From Bacteroidales bacterium (GTDB lineage Bacteria > Bacteroidota > Bacteroidia > Bacteroidales > JALTDM01): DNA of 8,424 bases. Position numbers and translations under genes: made by a program. Every line of letters starts with the position of its first letter. Position 1 is the stretch's first letter. The notes beneath the pieces are model-generated. The model did not search any database and had not been told where the DNA came from. It worked only from the letters and a program-made list of their open reading frames with translations. Shown piece after piece: positions 1 through 6,424 of the stretch. The stretch lies in assembly GCA_026996635.1 (NCBI GenBank), contig JALWKH010000005.1:1-8424 (forward strand), given 5' to 3'.

Positions 1-13
1 GATTAAACTATAA
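1..13 (+). CDS. possible 3' end of upstream gene (rpsJ, S10, expected)
   Basis: Only the last codons could be present. Reading ATT AAA CTA TAA from base 2 gives a C-terminal I-K-L followed by a stop at 11-13. That would leave a 12-base gap to rplC, the same spacing seen at five other junctions here. In this gene cluster rpsJ normally precedes rplC, so the identity is inferred from gene order. A competing reading ends at TAA 4-6, and the upstream gene might also end before the window. The sequence alone cannot decide between these. Confidence 0.3.
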
Positions 14-25
14 AACATTTAAACG

Positions 26-643
26 ATGGCTGGATTGATAGGAAGAAAATTAGGAATGACTTCTCTTTATGACGAAAACGGTAAGTATGTTGCATGTACC
101 GTTTTGGAAGTCGGACCTTGTGTGGTTACACAAGTAAAGACTCCTGAAAAAGACGGTTATGCTGCTATTCAAGTTGCATACGGAGAAGCAAAAGAAAAAA
201 ATACCCCAAAGCCATTATTGGGTCATTTCAAAAAAGCTAAAACTACACCTAAGAGAGTTGTAGCCGAATTTAAAAACTACAAAGACGAATGGAAACTCGG
301 TGATGTTATTACCGTTGACATTTTTAAAGATGATAAATTTGTTGATGTTGTCGGAATAACAAAAGGTAAAGGTTTCCAAGGTGTAGTAAAAAGACATGGC
401 TTTGGCGGTGTGGGTGAAAGAACACACGGACAACACAACAGACAAAGACACCCGGGTTCAATCGGTGCTTCATCTTATCCGTCAAGAGTTTTCAAAGGAC
501 TCCGAATGGCAGGTCGCGACGGTGGCAAGCAAGTTAAAGCAATTAACTTGAAGGTGATGAAAATTTTCCCGGACAAAAACATTATGGTAGTTAAGGGTTC
601 TGTACCCGGACATAAAGGTTCATTTGTTAAAATTTTGAAGTAA
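26..643 (+). CDS. rplC: 50S ribosomal protein L3 (uL3)
   Basis: L3 is an early-assembly protein that binds 23S rRNA and sends an extended loop towards the peptidyl-transferase centre. The 205-residue product has the usual family length. It opens with the conserved [10 protein letters not shown] (residues 3-12), carries KGKGFQG (113-119), the central loop [15 protein letters not shown] (133-147) and [10 protein letters not shown] (155-164), and ends with the conserved VVKGSVPG stretch (188-195). At 147-150 the sequence is GASS where E. coli has GQNQ, so the glutamine methylated by PrmB in E. coli is absent; from memory this is usual in Bacteroidota. The ATG at 26 is preceded by A-rich bases and no Shine-Dalgarno. 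The TAA stop overlaps the rplD ATG by one base. Confidence 0.98.
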   Translation: MAGLIGRKLGMTSLYDENGKYVACTVLEVGPCVVTQVKTPEKDGYAAIQVAYGEAKEKNTPKPLLGHFKKAKTTPKRVVAEFKNYKDEWKLGDVITVDIFKDDKFVDVVGITKGKGFQGVVKRHGFGGVGERTHGQHNRQRHPGSIGASSYPSRVFKGLRMAGRDGGKQVKAINLKVMKIFPDKNIMVVKGSVPGHKGSFVKILK

Positions 644-1275
644 TGGAAGTAACTGTTTATAACATAGAAGGGAAAGATACCGGCAGAAAAATTAATTTGG
701 ATGACAGTGTTTTCAATCTAGAAAATCCAAACGATCATGCAATTTACCTTGATGTAAAGCAATATCTTGCTCACCAACGTCAAGGTACACACAAAACCAA
801 AGAAAGAGGAGAAGTTGCGTATAGTACCAGAAAAATCAAAAGACAAAAAGGTACTGGTACTGCTAGAGCCGGTAGTATAAAATCACCCGTATTTGTAGGT
901 GGTGGTAGAATATTCGGACCAAGACCGAGAAAATACAAAATCAAACTCAACAAAAAAGTAAAACAACTTGCAAGAAGAAGTGCTCTCACTTACAAAATGA
1001 GAGAAAACAGTATCAAAGTGGTTGAAGATTTTACTTTTGAACAACCTAAAACAAAGCAAGTTGTTGAAGTTATCGGCAAATTGAATCTGGACGATAAAAC
1101 AACATTTGTAATGCATGCTTCCGACAGAAATGTAATATTGTCGGCAAGGAATTTACCTAAAGTAAGGGTAGAATTGGCAGATAAACTTAATACTTACAAG
1201 ATCTTGGATGCCAATAATCTGGTTCTTACTGAATCAAGTGTTAAGATAATTGAAGACATCCTTAAAAACAACTAA
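643..1275 (+). CDS. rplD: 50S ribosomal protein L4 (uL4)
   Basis: L4 binds 23S rRNA domain I, and its long loop forms part of the constriction of the nascent-peptide tunnel with L22. In E. coli it also represses its own operon through the leader ahead of rpsJ, which would lie outside this window. The 210-residue product shows the tunnel loop at about residues 45-98, with [26 protein letters not shown] (67-77) and [16 protein letters not shown] (81-96). The [14 protein letters not shown] segment (102-115) follows, then a C-terminal alpha/beta globular part. The start ATG shares one base with the rplC TAA (TAATG), which suggests coupled translation. The rplW start follows after 2 bases. Confidence 0.98.
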   Translation: MEVTVYNIEGKDTGRKINLDDSVFNLENPNDHAIYLDVKQYLAHQRQGTHKTKERGEVAYSTRKIKRQKGTGTARAGSIKSPVFVGGGRIFGPRPRKYKIKLNKKVKQLARRSALTYKMRENSIKVVEDFTFEQPKTKQVVEVIGKLNLDDKTTFVMHASDRNVILSARNLPKVRVELADKLNTYKILDANNLVLTESSVKIIEDILKNN

Positions 1276-1277
1276 GC

Positions 1278-1574
1278 ATGAAATTGGAAATTTTAAAAAG
1301 GCCGATTGTAACAGAAAAGTACACAAAACTTGGTGAAAAGCTCAACAAATATGCCTTTATAGTTGATAAGAGGGCTAATAAATTGGAAATAAAAAAGGCC
1401 GTTGAAGAAATGTACAATGTAGAAGTGATCGATGTAAACACAATGAACTATAAAGGTAAAGTAAAGAGCAGATATACCAAGTCTGGAATTATCACAGGAA
1501 GAACTGCAGCTTTTAAAAAAGCAATAGTTACATTGAAAGAAGGTGACAGCATAGACTTTTTTAGTAACATTTAA
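1278..1574 (+). CDS. rplW: 50S ribosomal protein L23 (uL23)
   Basis: L23 sits at the tunnel exit and is the docking site for trigger factor and the signal recognition particle. The 98-residue product has the normal bacterial length. It begins with ILKRPIVTEK (residues 5-14); Glu13 aligns with E. coli Glu18, the residue known to contact trigger factor. The middle part ANKLEIKKAVEEMYNVEVIDVNT (33-55) and the C-terminal KAIVTLKEGDSIDFF are typical. The basic internal loop at about 60-80 (GKVKSRYTKSGIITGRTA) would contact 23S rRNA. The ATG lies 2 bases after the rplD stop with no Shine-Dalgarno. The TAA stop overlaps an out-of-frame ATG, and the true rplB start follows 12 bases downstream. Confidence 0.97.
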   Translation: MKLEILKRPIVTEKYTKLGEKLNKYAFIVDKRANKLEIKKAVEEMYNVEVIDVNTMNYKGKVKSRYTKSGIITGRTAAFKKAIVTLKEGDSIDFFSNI

Positions 1575-1586
1575 TGAAGTAAGAAA

Positions 1587-2411
1587 ATGGGAGTAAAAAA
1601 ATTTAAACCGATAACACCGGGATTGAGACATAAAGTTATATCGGATTTTTCCGAAATAACAAAATCAACTCCGGAAAAGTCATTGTTAAGACCGCTTAAA
1701 AAGACCGGCGGTAGGAACAATCAAGGTAAAATGACTGTTCGCTACAGAGGAGGCGGTCATAAAAGAAAATACAGGATCATAGATTTCAAGAGAGATAAAG
1801 AAGGAATGCCGGCAGTAGTTAAGTCTATTGAATACGATCCAAACAGAAGTGCCAGAATCGCTTTGGTTGTTTACAAAGACGGCGAAAAAAGATATATAAT
1901 TGCTCCTAACGGAATCAAAGTGGGACAAGAGATTATGAGTGGTAAAGGTGCTGCTCCCGAAGTAGGAAATGCACTTTATTTGTCCGATATACCGTTAGGT
2001 ACACTTATTCATAATGTAGAGTTGCACCCCGGTAAGGGAGGACAGCTTGCAAGAAGTGCCGGTACTTATGCAACATTGGTTTCAAGAGAAGGTAAGTACG
2101 CAAATGTTAAATTAAGTTCCGGTGAAGTAAGAAAAATATTGGTTACTTGTAAAGCAACTATCGGTACTGTATCAAACCCTGACCACAGGTTGATCTCACA
2201 CGGTAAAGCAGGCCGTAAACGTTGGTTGGGCAGACGTCCAAGGACACGAGGTGTTGCAATGAACCCTGTAGATCACCCGATGGGTGGTGGTGAAGGTAAA
2301 GCTTCAGGAGGACATCCGAGAAGTAGAAAAGGCCTCTACGCTAAAGGTAAGAAAACCAGAAATAGAAAGAAATTTTCAAACAAATACATTGTTGAACGCA
2401 GAAAAAAATAA
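1587..2411 (+). CDS. rplB: 50S ribosomal protein L2 (uL2)
   Basis: L2 is one of the most conserved ribosomal proteins. It supports subunit joining, tRNA binding and peptidyl-transferase activity. The 274-residue length matches the family. The N-terminal OB-like RNA-binding domain carries [19 protein letters not shown] (residues 42-60). The SH3-like domain follows ([18 protein letters not shown]). The C-terminal tail has [16 protein letters not shown], where His230 is the conserved histidine (His229 in E. coli numbering without the initiator Met). The next histidine of the E. coli DHPHGGG motif is Met here, which I recall as the usual Bacteroidota form. The start is preceded by TAAGAAA, directly abutting the ATG. 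The stop overlaps a decoy ATG before rpsS. Confidence 0.98.
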   Translation: MGVKKFKPITPGLRHKVISDFSEITKSTPEKSLLRPLKKTGGRNNQGKMTVRYRGGGHKRKYRIIDFKRDKEGMPAVVKSIEYDPNRSARIALVVYKDGEKRYIIAPNGIKVGQEIMSGKGAAPEVGNALYLSDIPLGTLIHNVELHPGKGGQLARSAGTYATLVSREGKYANVKLSSGEVRKILVTCKATIGTVSNPDHRLISHGKAGRKRWLGRRPRTRGVAMNPVDHPMGGGEGKASGGHPRSRKGLYAKGKKTRNRKKFSNKYIVERRKK

Positions 2412-2419
2412 TGTAAGAT

Positions 2420-2692
2420 ATGGCAAGATCGCTTAAAAAAGGACCTTACGTTCATTATAAACTGATGAGGCGAATACTCGAAATGAACGAATCAGGAAAA
2501 AAGAAAACAATAAAAACCTGGTCGAGAGCCTCAATGATTACTCCGGATTTTGTAGGCCACACAATAGCCGTGCACAACGGTAAAAATTTCGTGCCGGTAT
2601 ACATTACTGAAAATATGGTAGGACACAGATTAGGAGAATTTGCACCTACCAGAACATTTAGAGGACACGGTGGTAAAAAGAATAAAAAATAA
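2420..2692 (+). CDS. rpsS: 30S ribosomal protein S19 (uS19)
   Basis: S19 binds 16S rRNA in the head of the small subunit next to S13 and takes part in bridges to the large subunit. The 90-residue product has the family length. Signature segments are SLKKGPYV (residues 4-11), [21 protein letters not shown] (29 onward, ending near 49), [24 protein letters not shown] and the C-terminal [13 protein letters not shown]. The basic tail is normal for the family. The ATG at 2420 lies 8 bases after the rplB stop. An AUG-UAA start-stop pair lies in that gap in another frame, so the true start is fixed by the conserved [10 protein letters not shown]-terminus. Confidence 0.98.
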   Translation: MARSLKKGPYVHYKLMRRILEMNESGKKKTIKTWSRASMITPDFVGHTIAVHNGKNFVPVYITENMVGHRLGEFAPTRTFRGHGGKKNKK

Positions 2693-2704
2693 AACTGATA
2701 GAAA

Positions 2705-3136
2705 ATGGGTGCTAGAAAAAGATTAATGGCTGAAAGACTCAAAGAACAGAGAAAAAATAAAGCCTATGCTATATTGAGAGACCTCAGAATGTCTCCCAGA
2801 AAAGTAAGATTATTGGCAGACCTTATACGTGGCATGGAAGTAAACGAAGCATTAAATGTGCTTAGATTCAGCACAAAACATGCTTCAATACCTATGGAAA
2901 AACTTTTGGTGTCTGCTATTGCAAATTGGCAAAGCAAAAATCCCGATGCAGATATGACGGGGTTGTATGTTAAAGAAATATTTGTAGATCAATCAAGAAC
3001 ACTGAAAAGAATTCAGCCTGCTCCTCATGGTAGAGCACACAGAATAAGAAAACGCTCTAGCCATGTAACTATAGTAGTGGATACTTTGAACAAAGAAACC
3101 GAAAATAAAGAAACCAATAAAAAAGAAGATAAGTAA
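2705..3136 (+). CDS. rplV: 50S ribosomal protein L22 (uL22), with extended termini
   Basis: L22 binds all domains of 23S rRNA, and its beta-hairpin lines the peptide tunnel opposite L4. The conserved core begins near residue 24 ([20 protein letters not shown]) and runs to about 126. The tunnel hairpin is at about 95-120, with [20 protein letters not shown] at 101-120. At 143 residues the protein is longer than the 110-residue E. coli form. The excess is a basic, probably helical N-terminal extension of about 15-20 residues and a Lys/Glu-rich tail after 127. Extended L22 is, as I recall, common in Bacteroidota. The tail contains a 5-codon imperfect tandem repeat. The stop overlaps the rpsC start (TAATG). 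Confidence 0.97.
   Translation: MGARKRLMAERLKEQRKNKAYAILRDLRMSPRKVRLLADLIRGMEVNEALNVLRFSTKHASIPMEKLLVSAIANWQSKNPDADMTGLYVKEIFVDQSRTLKRIQPAPHGRAHRIRKRSSHVTIVVDTLNKETENKETNKKEDK
3090..3119 (+). repeat. 15-base imperfect tandem repeat in the rplV tail
   Basis: Two adjacent 15-base units, AACAAAGAAACCGAA and AATAAAGAAACCAAT, encode NKETE and NKETN in the C-terminal tail of L22. They agree at 12 of 15 positions. The pattern fits slippage or local duplication in a tail that is under little constraint. Confidence 0.7.
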
Positions 3137-3891
3137 TGGGACAAAAAGTAAATCCGATTGCAAATAGGTTAGGTTTTATCAGAGGTTGGGACTCTGTATG
3201 GAATGGCGGAAAAAACTATGCAGAATACTTGCTTGAAGACGATAAAATCAGAAAGTACATTAACGCCAGAATACCTAATGCAGGAATATCAAAAATAGTA
3301 ATTGAAAGATCTCCTAAGCTTATAACTATTACAATACATACAGCTCGTCCCGGTCTGATTATCGGAAAGGGCGGTCAAGAAGTTGATAAGCTTAAAGAAG
3401 AAATAAAGAAACTTCTTGAAAAAGAAGATAGAGAAAAAGCCAAAAGAACAATAAACAAAGAATCTTTGGCAAATAAAGAGAAGAAAGAAGTACAAATCAA
3501 TATCTTTGAAATCAGAAGGGCAGAATTGGAAGCTACTTTGGTTGCAAATAATATTGCAAGACAAATAGAAGGCCGTATAGCTTATAAAAAGGCTATAAAG
3601 TCTGCTATAGCTTCTACGATGAGAATGGGTGCCAAAGGGATTAAAGTTCAAGTGTCCGGTCGTTTGAACGGTGCTGAAATGGCTCGTACCGAAACATATA
3701 AAGAAGGACGAATACCACTGCATACATTCAGGGCTGATATCGATTATGCTTTGGCAGAAGCACTGACAAAACTTGGTTTGATTGGTGTGAAAGTTTGGAT
3801 CTTCAGAGACGAAGTTTACGGAAGAAGAGACTTGTCACCAAACTTTAAAGCTAAGAGCTCAAGAGGTGGAAGAAGGTATAAAAGAAAATAA
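3136..3891 (+). CDS. rpsC: 30S ribosomal protein S3 (uS3), KH domain with a charged insertion
   Basis: S3 forms part of the mRNA entry site on the head of the 30S subunit. The 251-residue product starts with [12 protein letters not shown]. Its KH domain carries the IGKGG loop (residues 76-80). The C-terminal domain carries [13 protein letters not shown] (173-185) and [15 protein letters not shown] (195-209). Lys151, Lys152 and Lys155 align with E. coli Arg131, Arg132 and Lys135, the basic mRNA-helicase residues. Between the KH helix (KLKEEIKKL, 85-93) and the strand [10 protein letters not shown] (119-128) there are about 21 residues that E. coli S3 and the Bacteroides S3 I remember both lack. 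The basic tail after 233 is longer than in E. coli. The start overlaps the rplV stop. A 50-base gap with a probable promoter follows. Confidence 0.98.
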   Translation: MGQKVNPIANRLGFIRGWDSVWNGGKNYAEYLLEDDKIRKYINARIPNAGISKIVIERSPKLITITIHTARPGLIIGKGGQEVDKLKEEIKKLLEKEDREKAKRTINKESLANKEKKEVQINIFEIRRAELEATLVANNIARQIEGRIAYKKAIKSAIASTMRMGAKGIKVQVSGRLNGAEMARTETYKEGRIPLHTFRADIDYALAEALTKLGLIGVKVWIFRDEVYGRRDLSPNFKAKSSRGGRRYKRK

Positions 3892-3930
3892 TTAGAAATT
3901 AACAAAAAAGTATTATCTTTGCAACCTAAA
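3892..3930 (+). promoter_or_regulatory. probable internal Bacteroidota promoter ahead of rplP
   Basis: The only sizeable intergenic gap contains TATCTTTG at 3914-3921, an exact match to the Bacteroidota -7 element TAnnTTTG, followed by CA. Eighteen bases upstream is TTAG (3892-3895), a three-of-four match to the -33 element TTTG; the spacer is rich in A. Transcription would be expected to start within roughly 4-7 bases after the element, near 3925-3928, giving a leader of about 14-17 bases before the rplP ATG. The -7 match and its intergenic position are seen directly; promoter activity is inferred. The weak -33 element is the main doubt. Confidence 0.65.
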
Positions 3931-3941
3931 TTTTTTTAGCA

Positions 3942-4367
3942 ATGTTACAACCGAAAAAGACAAAATACAGAAGGCAGCAGAAGGGTAAAATGAAAGGGAT
4001 AGCTCATAGAGGGCATGAAATAGCATTCGGATCTTTTGCAATTAAGTCCCTTCAATCAAAGTGGATTACAGGTAGGCAAATAGAAGCTGCCCGTCAGGCT
4101 ATAACACGTTATATGAAGCGTGAAGGTCAATTGTGGATCAGAATATTTCCCGATAAACCTATAACAAAGAAACCTAACGAAGTTCGTATGGGTAAAGGTA
4201 AAGGTTCTCCGGAAGGATTTGTAGCTCCTGTTACTCCCGGAAGAATCTTGTTCGAAATAGACGGAGTACCTTATGAAGTAGCAAAAGAAGCTCTAAGATT
4301 GGGTGCTCAAAAATTACCCGTTACTACAAAGTTTGTAGTGAGACGAGATTATAAATATGAAGATTAA
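3942..4367 (+). CDS. rplP: 50S ribosomal protein L16 (uL16)
   Basis: L16 binds 23S rRNA near the A-site tRNA and is needed late in large-subunit assembly. The 141-residue length is typical. It opens with [15 protein letters not shown]. Next come [25 protein letters not shown] (spread over 29-53), [15 protein letters not shown] (64-78) and [17 protein letters not shown]. Arg82 aligns with E. coli Arg81, the residue hydroxylated by RoxA (YcfD) in that species; whether it is modified here cannot be seen. This is the first gene after the probable internal promoter and the 50-base gap. It therefore probably leads a second transcript as well as being read from upstream. The start has no Shine-Dalgarno. 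Confidence 0.98.
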   Translation: MLQPKKTKYRRQQKGKMKGIAHRGHEIAFGSFAIKSLQSKWITGRQIEAARQAITRYMKREGQLWIRIFPDKPITKKPNEVRMGKGKGSPEGFVAPVTPGRILFEIDGVPYEVAKEALRLGAQKLPVTTKFVVRRDYKYED

Positions 4368-4378
4368 AATTTAGAGCA

Positions 4379-4582
4379 ATGAAAAATTCCGAAATAAGAC
4401 AACTCTCTACCAAAGAATTGATCGAAAGGATTGAAGAAGAAAAAATACGCTTGGTAAAAATGAGAATGAACCATGCAATTTCTCCTTTGGAAAATCCTTT
4501 GGAAATCAGAAATTTGAGAAGAACTATTGCAAGGTTGAAAACCGAATTAAGAAGAAGACAACTCGAAGAAAGTAAAAAATAA
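4379..4582 (+). CDS. rpmC: 50S ribosomal protein L29 (uL29)
   Basis: L29 is a small two-helix protein at the tunnel exit next to L23. The 67-residue product has the family length and is almost wholly helical in character. The first helix is KNSEIRQLSTKELIERIEEE (residues 2-21). The middle contains KMRMNHAISPLENPLEIRNL, the typical turn region. The second helix is RRTIARLKTELRRRQ (47-61). The conserved pattern of LR(R)xIARLKTEL confirms the family. The gene starts 11 bases after rplP and is followed 12 bases later by rpsQ. Confidence 0.96.
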   Translation: MKNSEIRQLSTKELIERIEEEKIRLVKMRMNHAISPLENPLEIRNLRRTIARLKTELRRRQLEESKK

Positions 4583-4594
4583 AATTAGTTTCTG

Positions 4595-4858
4595 ATGGAA
4601 AACAAAATAAGAAATCTGAGGAAAGAAAGGATTGGTATAGTTGTGAGCAATAAAATGGATAAAACCATTGTGGTTGCCGTTGAAAGAAAACAAAGGCACC
4701 CCAAATACGGTAAGTTCATTAAGCTTACTAAAAAATTCTATGCTCACGACGAAAAAAACGAATGCAGCGAAGGTGATATCGTTAAAATAATGGAAACACG
4801 CCCTCTCAGCAAAACCAAAAGATGGCGTTTAGTAGAAATCATTGAAAAGGTTAAATAG
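4595..4858 (+). CDS. rpsQ: 30S ribosomal protein S17 (uS17)
   Basis: S17 is an OB-fold protein that binds helices of the 5' domain of 16S rRNA early in 30S assembly. The 87-residue product matches the family in length. Typical segments are [21 protein letters not shown] (residues 9-29), [20 protein letters not shown] (34-53) and the strand-rich C-terminal part [23 protein letters not shown]. It is the only gene in the window that ends in TAG. In E. coli it is the last gene of the S10 operon; here rplN begins 2 bases later with no room for a terminator or promoter between the genes. Confidence 0.97.
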   Translation: MENKIRNLRKERIGIVVSNKMDKTIVVAVERKQRHPKYGKFIKLTKKFYAHDEKNECSEGDIVKIMETRPLSKTKRWRLVEIIEKVK

Positions 4859-4860
4859 TT

Positions 4861-5229
4861 ATGATACAGAGAGAAACCAGACTTAATGTTGCAGATAATA
4901 GCGGTGCAAAAGAAGTTTTGTGTATAGGTATCCTTGGCGGGAGCGGAAAAAAATATGCTTCCGTAGGTGATGTTATCGTAGTTACAGTTAAGTCTGCAAT
5001 ACCCTCCAGCGGAATGAAAAAAGGCACCGTGACTAAAGCCGTTGTGGTAAGAACAAAAAAAGAAATAAGAAGAAAAGACGGATCTTATATCAGGTTCGAC
5101 GACAATGCTTGTATCTTGATCAATAATGCGGGTGAAATGAGAGGAACCCGTGTATTCGGACCGGTTCCCCGTGAGTTGAGGGAAAAGAAGTATATGAAAA
5201 TCATATCGTTAGCACCAGAAGTACTTTAA
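4861..5229 (+). CDS. rplN: 50S ribosomal protein L14 (uL14)
   Basis: L14 binds 23S rRNA next to L19 and forms intersubunit bridge contacts. It is also the docking site of the ribosome silencing factor RsfS. The 122-residue length is standard. The N-terminus [19 protein letters not shown] (residues 1-19) is highly conserved, followed by [21 protein letters not shown] (36-56), [20 protein letters not shown] (61-80) and the C-terminal [16 protein letters not shown] (94-109). In E. coli this gene opens the spc operon. Here it follows rpsQ by 2 bases, so it is probably read on the same transcript as rplP-rpmC-rpsQ. Confidence 0.98.
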   Translation: MIQRETRLNVADNSGAKEVLCIGILGGSGKKYASVGDVIVVTVKSAIPSSGMKKGTVTKAVVVRTKKEIRRKDGSYIRFDDNACILINNAGEMRGTRVFGPVPRELREKKYMKIISLAPEVL

Positions 5230-5241
5230 AAATTTAAGAAA

Positions 5242-5565
5242 ATGCCTAAGAAATTTCACGTAAAGAAGGGAGACGAAGTAATTGTAATTGCCGGAAACTA
5301 CAAAGGACACAAAGGCAAAGTATTGGAAGTGCTTCCTAAAAAAGAAAGAGTGATCGTAGAAGGTGTAAATTTTATTCATAAACACACCAAACCCAACAAA
5401 GATTATCCGGAAGGAGGAATCATTAAAAGAGAAGCACCTATTCATATTTCAAATGTGCTTCCCGTTGATCCGAAAACAGGAAAACCTACAAGAGTAGGTC
5501 GCAGATTAAATGATAAAGGTAAATTAGTTAGATACGCAAAAAAATCAGGGGAGGAACTTAAGTGA
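5242..5565 (+). CDS. rplX: 50S ribosomal protein L24 (uL24)
   Basis: L24 is an assembly initiator that binds the 5' end of 23S rRNA. The 107-residue product carries an N-terminal KOW motif, [20 protein letters not shown] (residues 8-27). The conserved [13 protein letters not shown] (39-51) and [16 protein letters not shown] (57-72) follow. The start is preceded by TAAGAAA, the same bases as before rplB. The gene ends in TGA, the only TGA stop among the complete genes, and this overlaps the rplE ATG by one base (TGATG). The last codons include GGG GAG, rare within this gene, which create a Shine-Dalgarno-like sequence before rplE. Confidence 0.98.
   Translation: MPKKFHVKKGDEVIVIAGNYKGHKGKVLEVLPKKERVIVEGVNFIHKHTKPNKDYPEGGIIKREAPIHISNVLPVDPKTGKPTRVGRRLNDKGKLVRYAKKSGEELK
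5547..5555 (+). promoter_or_regulatory. Shine-Dalgarno-like sequence before rplE
   Basis: AGGGGAGGA contains GGAGG (5550-5554), complementary to the anti-Shine-Dalgarno core, with 10 bases between it and the rplE ATG at 5565. It is made by the codons TCA GGG GAG GAA. Within rplX, GGG is 1 of 11 Gly codons and GAG is 1 of 8 Glu codons. No other start in this window has such a sequence at a usable distance. A function is inferred, and doubtful given the general lack of Shine-Dalgarno use in Bacteroidota. Confidence 0.45.
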
Positions 5566-6134
5566 TGGATACAAAAAAATACGTTCCCAGACTTAAGGAA
5601 AAATACGAAAAAGAAATTGTACCGAACTTAATGAAGGAGTTCGGATACAAGACAATCATGCAAGTACCGCGTTTGCGAAAAATAGTAGTGAACCGCGGTG
5701 TAGGACAAGCTGTTTTTGATAAGAAACTTATCGAAGTTTCAGTTGACGAACTCACAGCTATTACAGGACAAAAAGCTGTACCTACTTATTCAAAGAGGGA
5801 TATCTCTAACTTCAAATTGCGTAGAGGTATGCCTATCGGTGTTAAAGTTACACTGAGAGGTGCTTATATGTACGAATTCCTTGACAGGTTGATTTCAGTG
5901 GCTCTGCCTCGAGTAAGAGACTTTAAAGGGGTGGATTTCAAATTTGACGGAAGAGGAAATTATACTCTCGGTGTACAAGAACAAATTATTTTCCCGGAAA
6001 TTGATATTGATAAAGTACCTAAAATAATGGGGTTGCAAATGACATTTGTTACTTCTGCCCCAACTGATGAAGAAGCTTATGCTTTGTTGAGAGAATTTGG
6101 AATGCCTTTCAAAAACATTAAAAAAAATAAATAA
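5565..6134 (+). CDS. rplE: 50S ribosomal protein L5 (uL5)
   Basis: L5 binds 5S rRNA together with L18 in the central protuberance and contacts P-site tRNA. The start is placed at ATG 5565, giving [15 protein letters not shown] and 189 residues. An in-frame GTG at 5562 would add one Met and is less likely, because the ATG forms a TGATG overlap with the rplX stop. Conserved parts are [20 protein letters not shown] (28-47), [24 protein letters not shown] (66-89 in part), [19 protein letters not shown] (92-110) and [20 protein letters not shown] (127-146). Length and motifs are standard. A Shine-Dalgarno-like sequence precedes it. rpsN follows after 3 bases. Confidence 0.97.
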   Translation: MDTKKYVPRLKEKYEKEIVPNLMKEFGYKTIMQVPRLRKIVVNRGVGQAVFDKKLIEVSVDELTAITGQKAVPTYSKRDISNFKLRRGMPIGVKVTLRGAYMYEFLDRLISVALPRVRDFKGVDFKFDGRGNYTLGVQEQIIFPEIDIDKVPKIMGLQMTFVTSAPTDEEAYALLREFGMPFKNIKKNK

Positions 6135-6137
6135 GAC

Positions 6138-6407
6138 ATGGCAAAAGAATCAATGAAAGCTCGCGAAAGGAAAAGACAAGAACTTGTTGCAAAATATGCT
6201 GCAAAACGCGAGCAATTGAAGAAAGAAGGAAAGTGGGAAGAGTTGCAAAAGTTGCCACGCAACTCATCAAAAGTTAGACTTCACAACAGATGTGGTATCT
6301 CAGGAAGACCAAAAGGATATATGAGATATTTCGGTATTAGCAGAATTGAATTTAGAAAAATGGCATCTATGGGATTACTCCCGGGTGTTAAAAAAGCAAG
6401 TTGGTAA
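6138..6407 (+). CDS. rpsN: 30S ribosomal protein S14 (uS14), zinc-independent long form
   Basis: S14 binds 16S rRNA in the 30S head near S3 and S10. The 89-residue product is the long form: a basic helical N-terminal part ([20 protein letters not shown], from residue 3) and a conserved C-terminal part [20 protein letters not shown] (51-70) with LPGVKKASW at the end. Only one cysteine (Cys52) is present. The CxxC pairs of the short zinc-binding type are therefore absent, and no zinc dependence is expected. The gene follows rplE by 3 bases and is separated from the true rpsH ATG by 17 bases. Confidence 0.98.
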   Translation: MAKESMKARERKRQELVAKYAAKREQLKKEGKWEELQKLPRNSSKVRLHNRCGISGRPKGYMRYFGISRIEFRKMASMGLLPGVKKASW

Positions 6408-6424
6408 TAAAAAATTTTACGACT

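Noticed and set aside
1032..1039. TACTTTTG, match to the TAnnTTTG -7 element, inside rplD
   Set aside because: It lies within conserved coding sequence with no associated gap or start nearby, and matches to six fixed bases are expected by chance in AT-rich DNA.
1293..1631. 112-codon open frame on the minus strand across rplW and the start of rplB
   Set aside because: Antisense shadow of two conserved genes, with the same biased composition and no recognisable motif. The other shorter minus-strand frames were dismissed for the same reason.
2255..2310. Met in place of His in the L2 DHPHGGG motif
   Set aside because: The functionally studied histidine (E. coli His229) is kept, and DHPMGGG is, as I recall, the normal Bacteroidota form.
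3289..3723. 144-codon open frame on the minus strand inside rpsC
   Set aside because: It lies fully antisense to a well-conserved gene, is rich in Phe, Tyr, Ser and Cys as expected from reversed Lys/Glu codons, and resembles no known family.
3889..3901. TAATT-AGA-AATTA inverted repeat at the rpsC stop, considered as a terminator or operator
   Set aside because: A 5-base stem of A-T pairs is too weak for a terminator and no T-run follows directly. An operator role cannot be supported from one sequence.
3931..3937. Run of seven T before rplP, considered as a terminator tail
   Set aside because: No GC-rich stem lies upstream of it, and the probable promoter sits immediately before it.
5562..5564. 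GTG start for rplE one codon before the ATG
   Set aside because: It would give Met-Met-Asp. The ATG at 5565 forms the usual one-base stop/start overlap and is the simpler start.
6401..6424. TTG start for rpsH inside rpsN, adding eight residues
   Set aside because: S8 proteins begin at the M-x-DPIAD segment, which ATG 6425 provides. The extension has no family support.
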